From an uncultured Thermoguttaceae bacterium (lineage in GTDB: Bacteria; Planctomycetota; Planctomycetia; Pirellulales; Thermoguttaceae): a DNA stretch of 64,000 bases. The translations under genes were made by a program, and so were the position numbers. The notes below the pieces were generated by a model that saw only the letters and a list, made by a program, of their open reading frames with translations, was not told the origin of the DNA and searched no databases. Location of the stretch: the NCBI GenBank assembly GCA_938084835.1, contig CALKER010000010.1, positions 124,001-188,000 of the forward strand. Direction: 5' to 3'. Below are positions 29,790-39,901 of this stretch, piece after piece; position 1 is the first letter of the stretch, and each line of letters opens with the position of its first letter.

Positions 29790-30899
29790 ATGAGACATTT
29801 TGGAAAACATCGAGCCGGTATGCTTGTTATGGCGGTATCTGCAGTTTTGGCCGCCGGGAGTGGGAAAACCGGCTTGGCTCAGAGTCTTGATCTTGTCAAC
29901 AAGCCCTATCTACTTGATACCGGAGTTGTGTCGCGATCAATTTCCTTTGAAAATCCGACTGGGGCACCGGGTGAAGGAGGCAAAGCCGCAAGTCACCTGG
30001 GTCCGGGACGAAAGGGAGCTCCGGCAAAAACGATCCAGCCGGGTGAGGAAGTCCAGCTCTGTGACATTGAGGGGTCAGGGACGATCCGTCATATCTGGAT
30101 GACTACAGCTCGCGATCCGCTTACCCAAAGGGCGTGTATCATTCGCGCGTGGTGGGATGGCCAGGAACATCCGAGTATTGAATGCCCTATTGGCGATTTC
30201 TTCGGTTTTGCCCATGGAAAGATTGTCCCCTACCACTCCGCCGTGCATTCGGTGGGGTCGACAGGAGGTCGGAACATTTGGATACCTATGCCTTTTACAA
30301 AGCGTGCCCGATTTACTTTCCGGAACGATGGACCAAAGCCGGTTCCGCTCTACTATCAGATAACCTATACCTTGGGGGATGACCATCCGGCCGATGTCGG
30401 TCGTCTTCATGTCTTGTTCCGACGAGAAAACCCCACCACTTTGAAAGTGGACTTCGAGCTTTTGCCCCAGCGAAACCAGAAGGGCCGATTTCTAGGTACA
30501 GTGATCGGTGTGCGTAACCTTCATCCAGAGCAATGGTGGGGTGAAGGAGAAGTGAAAGTGTACATGGATGGCGATACTGATTGGCCCACCATCTGTGGTA
30601 CAGGAAGCGAAGATTATGTGGGGCTAGCCTGGGGAATTCAACAGACGCCGTTTTTCTACAATGGTTGCTCGCTTGCCCAAAAAAACTTCGTCTCTATGTA
30701 TCGGTGGCACATTGTTGATCCCATCATGTGGAAGCAGTATGCGCGAATCACCATTCAACAAATTGCCTGGAACAAGGGATTGGTCGAAACTCAAGACGAT
30801 TGGTCTTGTGCCAGCTTTTGGTATGAACCGATTCCCAGCGAACCTTTGCCGCCTTTGCCAAGTGTCACAGAGCGCTGCGAAGATATTTGGGAGGAGTAG
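29790..30899 (+). CDS. Secreted DUF2961 (GH172-like) protein
   Basis: A 369-residue exported protein of the DUF2961 family, whose characterised members form glycoside hydrolase family 172 and act on fructofuranosides or related sugars. A signal peptide (about residues 1-30, ending GLAQS) precedes the jelly-roll core. The core shows the family pattern LCDIEGSGTIRHIWMTT, ECPIGDFFGFAHG, SVGSTGGRNIWIPMPF and, near the end, GTGSEDYVGLAWG. The glutamate in GSEDY is in a family-conserved position. The ATG has AAGGAGACC upstream. The true substrate is not known. A GAAG-loop hairpin (30923-30936) follows the stop codon. Confidence 0.87.
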   Translation: MRHFGKHRAGMLVMAVSAVLAAGSGKTGLAQSLDLVNKPYLLDTGVVSRSISFENPTGAPGEGGKAASHLGPGRKGAPAKTIQPGEEVQLCDIEGSGTIRHIWMTTARDPLTQRACIIRAWWDGQEHPSIECPIGDFFGFAHGKIVPYHSAVHSVGSTGGRNIWIPMPFTKRARFTFRNDGPKPVPLYYQITYTLGDDHPADVGRLHVLFRRENPTTLKVDFELLPQRNQKGRFLGTVIGVRNLHPEQWWGEGEVKVYMDGDTDWPTICGTGSEDYVGLAWGIQQTPFFYNGCSLAQKNFVSMYRWHIVDPIMWKQYARITIQQIAWNKGLVETQDDWSCASFWYEPIPSEPLPPLPSVTERCEDIWEE

Positions 30900-31710
30900 G
30901 AGTTTAAGGAAGAGTTCTGTCTTGCCGGAAGCGGCACCGGTCTTCTGGATCATGTGCGTGTGCCGCCTTAAGGCATGGATGGAGGCCTCTCGCCGGCATT
31001 GACTCGAGCCCTTTTGAAGGGCCATCTAAAGGCGCGGATGGAGGGTTCCGTGAGGACTTCGCCGGGAGCTTCCGAGGGTTAACGAGGTGGCTTTATCCGG
31101 CGGCGGGTGAGGTCCTGGTCTCGACGGGCTAAGTAGAGGCCCGTGATACTTCGTTTTTTGAGCCGCTTTGTTTAGCAGCTTAGCATTCATGGCGTTTGAT
31201 GCAGGAAGGGAGCGATAGCTGCTCGGCTCGCGCCGGTAATCCGCGGAACGATGACCACCCTTACAAATATGCCAATCCCCAGGTGCAAAAATTTAAGGCT
31301 CAGCTTCTAAGTCATAGTAGTGGGGTGCCGAGGCCAACCTGGGAGTTTAAACTTTAGCGAGGTGACACTAAGTTCTTTCAAATGGCAGCGGTCTGCTGCG
31401 AGGGAAGCAGCGGAATATATACTTGGTTATCATGAGTTTTATCTTGGCTATCATGAGTTTTATCCGGAACGAATCGTGTTTTCGCAACGAATTCTGTCGC
31501 ACCTGGGGGACGGAACCAATCCAAAAAGGGCATGGTGGGATTGGTCAGTCGCTCGATGCCCCATTATCTGGAATCACAGTCGGAAGGGATGAACAAAACT
31601 CAGCTCTTGCAATTCGATTTGGATTGAAGCCAATGTGCAGTGTGACTTATGGTTGGCGGGGGGTGGAGCCTTCCGGCGATAATGCATTCAAGGTCGGAAG
31701 CATCAACCAT
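30900..31710. other. Intergenic region with short duplication
   Basis: Contains a small hairpin (TGCCG-GAAG-CGGCA, 30923-30936), an imperfect repeat (AAGGCATGGATGGAGG / AAGGCGCGGATGGAGG near 30970 and 31029) and a 21-bp-period tandem repeat at 31429-31465. The reading frame upstream of the propeller gene is open but does not look like protein. Confidence 0.5.
31425..31465. repeat. Tandem duplication, 21 bp period
   Basis: TATCATGAGTTTTATC occurs twice, 21 bp apart, with TTGGC between the copies. Confidence 0.8.
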
Positions 31711-33048
31711 ATGGGTCCAACCCGCCTGCTATTCAGTGCGCTGATAGGCGCCTGGGGAATCTTTGCTAATTGCATGGTGCTTTCGGAGGAAGTGAGTGGG
31801 GGGGACGACTCCCGAGTGGCCAGTCAATCCCCCGCCTTCAAGGACCATGGTGCTGCTAGCCAGTGGAGCCGTTTTCGTGGTCCGAACGGCACAGGTGTAC
31901 ACGAAGGAGTGGAGGTACCTTGCCCTTGGAATAGCGAGCTGTTTCGTTGGCGGGTGAAGCTTCCGGCGCGCGGGCACTCTTCCCCCGTCGTGAGTCAGGG
32001 AATGGTATTTGTGACATCAGCCTTAGAGGACGATGCGACGCAGATTCTTCAGGCCCGACGGTGTGAGGACGGCGCCCTTGTGTGGGAAAAGCGGTACACC
32101 TCGCAGCGCCACCGCCTCCACGCGTTTAATTCCTATGCTTCTTCCACACCTGCTGTGGATGACAAACGCATTTACTGGGCGTGGGCTCAGCCTGATGAGC
32201 TCATCTTGGTAGCGTTGGAGCTTCCCACGGGCCGTGAATTGTGGCGGCAGAGTCTTGGCCCATTTAAGGCCGAGCATGGCTTCGGGGCCTCCCCGGTAGT
32301 GGCGGGGGATTTAGTTATCATGGTCAACGAGCAGGATGGGGAGAGTTGTATTTGGGCGTTAGACGTCAATGACGGTCATATTCGCTGGCGGACGCCGAGG
32401 CGCTCCGTAAAGACCGCCTACAGCACGCCGATGGTTCTTGCCGGTCTTTACTCAGGCGCCGTGCTGATTCTGACCAGCTGGGCACATGGGATAAGCTGTG
32501 TGGAGCTGGAAACTGGACAGCCGTTGTGGGAATTACCGCTGTTTCGCTATCGTGTGGTTGCTTCGCCGGTGGAAGTCAAGGGGATGATCGTTGGTTGTTG
32601 CGGTGAGGGTGGGGTTGGGCGAAAGCTTTTGGTGATCCGGCCGCCAAGGAATGGTAGTGGTTCGCCAGAGATTATTTTCGAGCTTACGAGTGATATCCCG
32701 TATGTACCGACTCCGGTAACTGCTGGCGATCTTGTTTTCTTTTGGTCCGATCGGGGAGTAGTTACATGCTTAGACACTTCTTCGAGAACCATTTTGTGGA
32801 AAGAACGATTGGGGGGACAATACTTCGCTTCTCCTATCCGCATGGGAAGTCAAATTCTTAACATTTCCCGCACGGGTACAGTAGTGATCATTCGCGCAGC
32901 AAACAAGTACGAGCTGATTTCGCAATTCACCTTGCCCGAGGGCACCCACGCCACTCCGGCGGTGAGCGACGATACGCTTTACGTGCGGACATTTACATCT
33001 TTATTGGCCGTCCCTACGGTGAGAATAGATAAAAAGATTGAGCCGTAA
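31711..33048 (+). CDS. Secreted PQQ-type beta-propeller protein
   Basis: A 445-residue exported protein with PQQ-like propeller repeats. Planctomycetes have many such proteins; most lack enzyme activity assignments. The start MGPTRLLFSALIGAWGIFANC looks like a signal peptide. WSRFRGPNGTGV follows, the common opening of these propellers, and then blades ending in patterns such as DGALVWEKRY, TGRELWRQSL, DGHIRWRTPR, TGQPLWELPL and SRTILWKERL. The frame is open for 96 codons upstream, but that part contains a tandem duplication and no protein-like pattern, so I placed the start at 31711. It converges on the 1680-residue surface protein gene. Confidence 0.82.
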   Translation: MGPTRLLFSALIGAWGIFANCMVLSEEVSGGDDSRVASQSPAFKDHGAASQWSRFRGPNGTGVHEGVEVPCPWNSELFRWRVKLPARGHSSPVVSQGMVFVTSALEDDATQILQARRCEDGALVWEKRYTSQRHRLHAFNSYASSTPAVDDKRIYWAWAQPDELILVALELPTGRELWRQSLGPFKAEHGFGASPVVAGDLVIMVNEQDGESCIWALDVNDGHIRWRTPRRSVKTAYSTPMVLAGLYSGAVLILTSWAHGISCVELETGQPLWELPLFRYRVVASPVEVKGMIVGCCGEGGVGRKLLVIRPPRNGSGSPEIIFELTSDIPYVPTPVTAGDLVFFWSDRGVVTCLDTSSRTILWKERLGGQYFASPIRMGSQILNISRTGTVVIIRAANKYELISQFTLPEGTHATPAVSDDTLYVRTFTSLLAVPTVRIDKKIEP

Positions 33049-33394
33049 AGTGTTGAAGCACCATTCTCGGGTTGTTGGGCTGCTTATCCCGTACGTCCTT
33101 AACACTCGGGGCTCAAGTTGAAGCCCTCAGGTAGCAAAGTCATTTTCCTGCCTTCCACTCGTTGAAGCTTTCGGCTGGGAGGGCGGCCTGGAGCAGAGAC
33201 TGCTCCGATTATCAAAACCAGGCCAAATGCTCAGTTCTTTGTTAGTACTTTGGACCCGTAGAGATATTCCGGAACTACTTTAGGATCTTTGCCATGTGTT
33301 GGAGGCAGATGCCGATGAGTTAATTTGTTGTGCGAGTTGGGAACCCCATAGCTTGACGATTACTTTGGAAATCTCAATTCGGCAAAGCACCCGT
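33049..33394. other. Convergent intergenic region
   Basis: Between two convergent genes. A GGAGCA-GAGAC-TGCTCC hairpin (33190-33206) is the only structure seen; it lacks a U-tract. Confidence 0.5.
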
Positions 33395-36300
33395 TTAGTC
33401 AACGAATTGCCAGTCGCCGATCAATTCAAGCTCAAAATCAAATAATTCCGGATGATCAAGTTCGGCGGTGTCGCTCCCGCCGAAGAAGCGCACGGCAGTG
33501 ATGGCCGCCAAGTCGTCGAACGTAAACACGTGGTCAAGTGCATGGAAAATTAGCTGCCTGGGACTGCTCGCGGAGGCAGTAACTCGGTCATTCCCGGGAG
33601 AGTCGAGGATAAGGACCTGATCGAAGTCGCCATTTGACGCGTTGCCGCGGACAATGGCATCTTGAAAGCCTTCGGCAGAAATGAGTACTCCGTTTACGCC
33701 AAGGCTTGGAGCCCAGTAAGTGATGGTACCTGTGGCAGCGTGCACGCTTATTCGTTCGTCAACACCCGCTCGCCCGTCGAATATCACTTGATTGTGTACT
33801 CCGTTGACCGAGCCACTGGCGACTACTCGGATCGACGACAACCCGGCGAGGTAGTAGTTAACACCAGGATGCCCGCCGATACTGAATCGGAAAGCTGAGT
33901 CCACATATATTTCCCGCCACCAAAGGGGTCCCCATTCCGCGGTGGTGCCGTCGGAGCCGCCGTGGAGTACAGCCCTCTGTGGGGTTGCGTCACCGTCGGC
34001 CACCATAATAACTTCCCGAAATCCAAAGGCCCGGCCTCGGAAGGACGGGCTCTGCACGGAGGCATACTCGGGGGTACCCGCGAAGCAGAGTGGTTCCGAA
34101 CCGTCGGAGATGTACAAGGCGACGTCCGTGCCACCGTGGCGACTCTCGGCCGTTATTTGATTGAAGTGATGGAGCCCAATTTGAACCTGGCCCACAGGAT
34201 CCCCCGGTAAAGTTTGTTCCGTGGGGAGTAGAGCATCAAGCAGCACCGTGACTGCCCCCTCTTCACATATAGTGTACAAAAAGTCATGACCGGCGCTATC
34301 CACAAGTGTTGCTTTCGCGTGGGGTAAGATAGTTGTAGTGGCAAGAAGCTCGTCGGTTGGTCCTGCGAAGATTCGCTCAAATCCATTAATGTCATAGCGG
34401 AAAAGGGAGGTTGACAACCAGGCTGCTACCTCGGCGGCCGAGGCCCAAAACTGGGTGGGTAGGTCGGCGTCGGCAATTGCAAGCCGGGCCTCGTCCAAGC
34501 CGGATTTCCCGTTAACCGCCACTCGCGCAAATCCATAAAGCTCAGCGGAGCGATCCGGTGTGCCATCCCATATGATGCGTGCCAGTTCGCCTTGTGCTTC
34601 AAAGCGATCATTTCCAGGGGAACCCTCGAGGTTAACACGATCCCCCACTCCGCCCGAGCCTCCGTAAGCACGCACCTGCTCCGCGCCGTTGACTTTAATC
34701 AGCATACCGCTCGGGGTTGTAACCGTTGCGGACAGAGGATCGATGAAAAAGCGGTCTTCAATCCCGTCCGAATCGAATAGGTTGAGGATATCGCCCTCCC
34801 CCCCAACGTCCACCACAACGCGGTGGAATGTTCGCACGGCGCAACGGTAACTGTAGCCTTCAGGGGTCAATCCGTTCAGAGCCACCAGGTGACGGGTTGC
34901 GGCAGGATTGGTCGCACCTGCCTCTGTCACGGTGAATCCACGATAGTCGAGGAGAAAGGCAGAATCGTTGTTCCCGCCACCGGCAACCACGAGAATGTCC
35001 TCTGCCCCCCAGATTCGATGGTCGAATGATCCGTTACGCCAGCGGATACCCCCCGGGCCGAATTCGAAAATTTCGGCACTGGCTGCGGGGGCTCCTCCCA
35101 TCCTCAGAGTATCCCGTCCCAGACCGAGGTCTACTTCAAACTTGCCGTCCCAATTATCCACTTGCACCGTTAGCGGCCCATAGTCTGGCCACAGCTCCGC
35201 CACTAGGCGCCCGGGTGTGAGGTTAGCCCGGTCGTTGGAAGAACTGCCGCTAATAGTCACAAGATCGCCGGCCGTGCGCACAACGATGCTTGTCAGACCC
35301 TCCGGAGGAATCCCGCGGTATTGAAGCTGATTTATTTGAACAGTGAGGATGGGTTCCACGGCGATTCTGATTTGATCGCGCTGCGCCGAGCCAAAGATGG
35401 TTGCCTGTTTGGTGGTGCTGTCGTAAAGGGCAAGATTTCCGATGGCTAAATGGGATAGAGAGCGAAGACCGCCCACCCATGCATAAAACACTTGGCCGGG
35501 ACCGTGAGCCCAGGTATCGATCTGGCCAGTGCCGACAACGTAGCCAAGAGGGTTCCCATCAGCGTCCGTGAGGATCAGTACAGCCTCGGGAGTGACGGTG
35601 TCTAAATTGACGCTGACCACCCCTCCGCGGATGCTTTCAAAGCGGTAATACAATTGTCCGGTGGCCGGATGTCGGTTGGTAAAGCCCCTATACTCCACCC
35701 GTCCTAGAGAAGTTGCCTGGAGCACAGAACCGCGGCAAAGCCCAATGTCCACATGGTCCGCTAGAATTCCCCCTTCTAACTCTATTGGTCGGGAGACACC
35801 CAGAAGCGGAATAATGTCGCTGTCTGCGACAGAATTAGAGCCTGCCAGATAGTACGTGAACGAATATCCTGGTACCGGCGCCGCTTTCAAATAGTATGTT
35901 CCGGCCGGAAGGTTGTTGAAGCTGTAGTGCCCCGAGCTGCTTGTGAGCTGTTCGGCGATTAACCGGTCATCCGCCGTGCCAATTTTTCCGTCCCACCCAG
36001 CGGAGAAAAGCTGCACAGAAACCCCACCGATTGCTCCTTCCGAGGGATCCCGGACACCGTTGCGATTGTTATCGACCCACGCTATTCCGGCGATAGCGTT
36101 GTTAGCAGGCGAAAGCACCGGCAGATAAATAAATTGGCTGTAATCGATGGCCACGGAGGGGCCGGCAGGATTGTAACTTTCTCCCAAACCAGCAGACTGA
36201 AGGGCCTCGAAGACCGTCACCGGCGGAAGATTGAGTTGATAAAGCTGATTCAGGGCATGGACTACAAGCCCTGCACCAAAAGCGCTAATCACGCTGCCCG

Positions 36301-38437
36301 GGCAAATTCCATTGGCCGTGAATGTCCACTGGGGGCCATCGCCCTGGCCGTGGATGAGTTCTACTCCCCCAACCCAGACCGTCGCCGCTGGGGCCGCAGC
36401 CGAGCCAAAAATCGCCTTGAGAAGACCGTTGTAGTCGATCACTGGGACACCCACTTCTGAGGCCAGAAGCTGCAGTCGTCGATTAAACTCGTCAACAGCT
36501 TGGCTGACCCGGGCACGACCTTCCCCCTGCCAATATTGGGCTTGGATTCCCGGGGCGAAGCCGGGGTCGACCAGCGTGGACAAAACCACAGGAACACCCG
36601 TGCCAGTCAGCCGAAGCAGGGCCTCGCGCAGCCATGAAAGTCGTTGGTTGTCAAACTGGGTAATCTGAGAGGGCGTCCAAGCGTTGTTATAGATGGCCGC
36701 ATAGGCTTGGTTCAAATAGTCGGCCGATCCAAGCATGACGACTACGTGAGTTAGCAGACCGGCTTGAGCCTGGGCCACGATTCCGTCCAGCTGACCGTTT
36801 CGCAAAACATCTTGCGAGGTGGCCCACCAGTTGGCCCAGTTGTATTCATACCCAGACCAACGAATATCAGGGTAGAACTGGGAATAGTGACCTCCGTCGA
36901 CCCGGCCGGATTCAACTAGCAAATCGTACCAGCCTTTTCCGTTGATAAGCATGTGCTCTGCATATTCTTGGCTGAGCATGTCGCCAAGAACACCCAGGCG
37001 CGTGGTGGGCCAATTTCCTCCCGGGGTTACTCGCAGACGAAAGCTCAGAGGGTTTTCGAATTCCTCAAACTTGACATAGTATGTGTAGTCGGCTCCCGGC
37101 GCGTCAGCACGAACCCGGGTGTACACTAATTCCAATGTTTGTGAGCCCACATTGTCTGGCCATCCGGTTGCGGCCACGGGGATAAGGGGACCACCGTTAA
37201 TCTGCTGGTAAAGGGTAATTCGCGCATTAGGATTATCGGAAAGACCTTGAGTTATCCAGATCCTGACCGTACCACTAGCTCCCGCGTCGAAGCGAAACCA
37301 TCGCTGGAAAAGGTATGGGCGAACAGCATTTCGCCCCGCCGTTGTAGTAACGGTTCCTAAGTCATCAGGCTTTCGGGATCCGAAAAATGCTCCGTAAGCT
37401 TGCACAGTGGTTGAAGACTCACCAACCCTTGGCCCATTATCCCCAAGAATGAAGATTTCCGATCCCAACGGTATAGTGCCCAAATGTTCACTGATAAACC
37501 TCTGCAGGTCGATACGATAATAGTCACCATCCTGTGCAATGCCGATCAAAGATTGCCCATCACCCGGCAAAAGGGCGTCAAAATCCTCCCATTGACCGGT
37601 CAGTTGACGGACAGCAACTTGTGGTTGGGCGGAATGCCACTCCTTCACCACCAGAATCTTTCCGCCTTTAAGAGCCAGATAGAGCGCGCCATCGGGAGCG
37701 AAAGCGATATCGCCTGCCGATTCCACTCCCAGCTGCGTTAAATCAACAATGGGGCGGGCTTTGGCGTAATGTTGATTAATTACAAAAAGGTAGTGTCCCC
37801 GCACACTACGCTCGCCTGCCACGCCGGCAAATCCTGCCCCAAAAAGGAGCCGAGTACCGTCGGGCAGTTCCGGGCTCCACTCGAGAGCGTTCAGCCGAAC
37901 GTCGAGGTGTCGCGGCTGATTGGCACCCGGATACGCCGGGTTATCCATGTACACGCTGCCAATGGGGACTACACGAATTGGGAGCGGGAACGTGTCTTCT
38001 TCCGCCAGCGCGATGCTACTTAGATCCCAGCTCCGAAGTGTACTCGGCAGACCGAGAGGATTGGAAGGATGATCGGATGCATCGATAAACTGCTTGTCCC
38101 AATAACCGGGATATGCGTAGCCTGGATAGCAACTGATATCCCGCGGCGCCAAAGCCTGTTCGCCCGAGGAAGTGACCAGTTGGGCTACGGGAAATGCGAG
38201 GATTTCTCTTGAAAAGTCACGCTGCTCGATAAGGTACAGTCGCGAGTCGCTTCCCACGACCCCGCTGAGGTAATGCCCCGGCATAGTAGAAAGAAGTTCG
38301 CGGGATTCCAACGCTTCAAAACGAAGGCTTCGCCCACCTTTCCGCTTTGACTGCTCGCCGAAAGAGGATGGTGGCCTCCGTTGACGTGTTTGCCACCGTT
38401 GGGCCAGGTTGTCTCTCCGTGGCGCGGCACTTTTCAT
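33395..38437 (-). CDS. Giant surface protein with degenerate SGNH domain and SdrD-B-like domain
   Basis: A 1680-residue exported protein. The N-terminus carries the planctomycete leader pattern LRFEALESRELLSTMPG (about residues 36-52). Next comes a beta-propeller-like region (about 55-330) and a pre-peptidase-like beta domain (about 350-480). An SGNH/GDSL-hydrolase-like fold follows (about 481-745), then an SdrD-B/Cna-B-like repeat (IAGIAWVDNNRNGVRDPSEGAIGGV, about 780-880) and long repetitive beta domains (about 960-1670) with GNDR/GGSD patterns. In the SGNH fold the catalytic positions are replaced: Met487 for Ser (LGDMLSQEY), Ala572 for Asn (LGSADYLN), Asn709 and Cys712 for Asp and His (NGICPGS). 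The ATG follows a perfect AGGAGGGG. Confidence 0.82.
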   Translation of the reverse strand: MKSAAPRRDNLAQRWQTRQRRPPSSFGEQSKRKGGRSLRFEALESRELLSTMPGHYLSGVVGSDSRLYLIEQRDFSREILAFPVAQLVTSSGEQALAPRDISCYPGYAYPGYWDKQFIDASDHPSNPLGLPSTLRSWDLSSIALAEEDTFPLPIRVVPIGSVYMDNPAYPGANQPRHLDVRLNALEWSPELPDGTRLLFGAGFAGVAGERSVRGHYLFVINQHYAKARPIVDLTQLGVESAGDIAFAPDGALYLALKGGKILVVKEWHSAQPQVAVRQLTGQWEDFDALLPGDGQSLIGIAQDGDYYRIDLQRFISEHLGTIPLGSEIFILGDNGPRVGESSTTVQAYGAFFGSRKPDDLGTVTTTAGRNAVRPYLFQRWFRFDAGASGTVRIWITQGLSDNPNARITLYQQINGGPLIPVAATGWPDNVGSQTLELVYTRVRADAPGADYTYYVKFEEFENPLSFRLRVTPGGNWPTTRLGVLGDMLSQEYAEHMLINGKGWYDLLVESGRVDGGHYSQFYPDIRWSGYEYNWANWWATSQDVLRNGQLDGIVAQAQAGLLTHVVVMLGSADYLNQAYAAIYNNAWTPSQITQFDNQRLSWLREALLRLTGTGVPVVLSTLVDPGFAPGIQAQYWQGEGRARVSQAVDEFNRRLQLLASEVGVPVIDYNGLLKAIFGSAAAPAATVWVGGVELIHGQGDGPQWTFTANGICPGSVISAFGAGLVVHALNQLYQLNLPPVTVFEALQSAGLGESYNPAGPSVAIDYSQFIYLPVLSPANNAIAGIAWVDNNRNGVRDPSEGAIGGVSVQLFSAGWDGKIGTADDRLIAEQLTSSSGHYSFNNLPAGTYYLKAAPVPGYSFTYYLAGSNSVADSDIIPLLGVSRPIELEGGILADHVDIGLCRGSVLQATSLGRVEYRGFTNRHPATGQLYYRFESIRGGVVSVNLDTVTPEAVLILTDADGNPLGYVVGTGQIDTWAHGPGQVFYAWVGGLRSLSHLAIGNLALYDSTTKQATIFGSAQRDQIRIAVEPILTVQINQLQYRGIPPEGLTSIVVRTAGDLVTISGSSSNDRANLTPGRLVAELWPDYGPLTVQVDNWDGKFEVDLGLGRDTLRMGGAPAASAEIFEFGPGGIRWRNGSFDHRIWGAEDILVVAGGGNNDSAFLLDYRGFTVTEAGATNPAATRHLVALNGLTPEGYSYRCAVRTFHRVVVDVGGEGDILNLFDSDGIEDRFFIDPLSATVTTPSGMLIKVNGAEQVRAYGGSGGVGDRVNLEGSPGNDRFEAQGELARIIWDGTPDRSAELYGFARVAVNGKSGLDEARLAIADADLPTQFWASAAEVAAWLSTSLFRYDINGFERIFAGPTDELLATTTILPHAKATLVDSAGHDFLYTICEEGAVTVLLDALLPTEQTLPGDPVGQVQIGLHHFNQITAESRHGGTDVALYISDGSEPLCFAGTPEYASVQSPSFRGRAFGFREVIMVADGDATPQRAVLHGGSDGTTAEWGPLWWREIYVDSAFRFSIGGHPGVNYYLAGLSSIRVVASGSVNGVHNQVIFDGRAGVDERISVHAATGTITYWAPSLGVNGVLISAEGFQDAIVRGNASNGDFDQVLILDSPGNDRVTASASSPRQLIFHALDHVFTFDDLAAITAVRFFGGSDTAELDHPELFDFELELIGDWQFVD

Positions 38438-39292
38438 CGTTTCCCCTCCTAACTTACACGGGCAAGTTCCAGCGGAGTATTGGCTAGTTGTACGGCGAAA
38501 CGAGAATCGGGTTCGTCAGCCGCGTATCCAAGCGGGAGACCTAATCGCAAAGCGGTACCCACAAGCGAGCTCTGGACCGAGCTCCCGGAAAGTACTTTAA
38601 GTTCTTCTGATCCCAAATCTGGGGTGGTCACCAGCCCTGCCGGATGCGGTTTCGAACCCTAAATCTCCCGACGAAAATACGTCCGTGAAGAAAAAAACGG
38701 GGCCGGAGAATCGCCATTTGCAAGCAACTATGCACTGTAGCAGTGCTCAGAGGTCACCCCGACGAGGAACAAAGAAGTCCCAGAGAGTGGGCCGGATCTT
38801 GCGGCCGAGAATAATTTCGACATTACAGATCGCACAATTGAAAGAATTTTTAACCATCCGAGAGACGACGAGTCAACGGCAAATCGGTAGAAGAACACTC
38901 GCCCCGTTGAGCGGACCTTAGTTACCATGCCTGTGGGCGGTGAGGGTGCTAATTGCTTTGACTGAGGAAAGCCAAACCGAAAAAACGTTTATGTCCTTAG
39001 GAAGATTTGGCAATGGAAATTACTTTCCGCTTCGCAGGTCAATAAGCATTGCGAAACGCAAGCTCCTTCTGGTTGGCTCCCGGGATTTCTCCAGCTGTTA
39101 GCTCGGCTGCCGAGTCGGAGGAGGGTTCGCACACACAGCCAGAAATTAGAGCCCTCTGCAAACGAGGAATTTTGCCGGGGTTCGATACGGCCTAAAAACC
39201 GCCTGCGATAGCTAGTACCGGTGAAAACTTAAAGCTGAGGATAAGCCCCTGCCAGCAAGAGGGAGGAGCCACTGGCAATTATTCCTTTGTCG
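38438..39292. other. Gene-free stretch upstream of the giant surface protein gene
   Basis: No gene is supported. GGTTTCGAACCC near 38648 resembles a tRNA T-loop but no cloverleaf surrounds it. Presumably holds the promoter of the 1680-residue protein gene. Confidence 0.5.
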
Positions 39293-39901
39293 CTATCTAG
39301 GAAAATTTTGGGCTCGGTGTCGCTCGATTTGCCCTAAGGAATCGCTGATCCACGCCGCTACCGATTCCATCGTGGGAAGCCCTCCAAGAATCCCACCGAT
39401 AAGTCCTGCGGCAAGCAACAACAGAACGAAGTGCGGCGTTAATAGGTAACCGACACAAGTTAGGCAGGCCAACCCCTCGTAAATTGCCCCTCGGGCAAGA
39501 CGGGTAACAAAAAACACGGCGTATAACCGGCCGATGTCCCCAAATTGGTCCATAAGGAGCGAAAGATCATCCTTAAACTGAGAGCCACTGGGGAACCGGG
39601 TAAAACTCCATCGTTTCTGACTAATGAGGATAAGATTTCGGCGGATGAAATGTTGTTCCCAGAGGTGGGCAGCGACCACCCCGACAATCGCGACTGGAAC
39701 CACTGCCCACGGAATCCACGCAACCTGGACCGTACCTGGCTGTGAGATGAACGCGCGAATCACGATTACAATGCCGAGGAGAGTAGTGGAACCGGCCGCC
39801 ATGCCCAAAGTAATAATTTGAAGCACGCGGAGGTGTTGGTGGATTGGGGGCCGCCATTGATCTGCCGGTGGGAACTCGCTTTGAACGGTGTTGGGGGGCA
39901 T
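39293..39901 (-). CDS. Predicted membrane protein of unknown function
   Basis: Not recognised. The 202-residue product has four strongly hydrophobic segments in two pairs (about residues 27-50, 62-80, then about 137-155 and 158-175). Between the pairs is a soluble stretch with arginine- and aspartate-rich surfaces (about 83-130, RFPSGSQFKDDLSLLMDQFGDIGRLY). The cytosolic end is charged. The ATG is preceded by AGGAC at a plausible distance. No neighbour suggests its role: pyrD is 722 bp away on the other strand. Confidence 0.65.
   Translation of the reverse strand: MPPNTVQSEFPPADQWRPPIHQHLRVLQIITLGMAAGSTTLLGIVIVIRAFISQPGTVQVAWIPWAVVPVAIVGVVAAHLWEQHFIRRNLILISQKRWSFTRFPSGSQFKDDLSLLMDQFGDIGRLYAVFFVTRLARGAIYEGLACLTCVGYLLTPHFVLLLLAAGLIGGILGGLPTMESVAAWISDSLGQIERHRAQNFPR

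Noticed and set aside
31423..31710. N-terminal extension of the propeller gene
   Set aside because: The frame is open but holds a tandem DNA duplication and precedes a clear signal-peptide start, so I treat it as untranslated.
38640..38665. tRNA T-loop-like GGTTTCGAACCC
   Set aside because: No acceptor, D or anticodon arm can be drawn around it.
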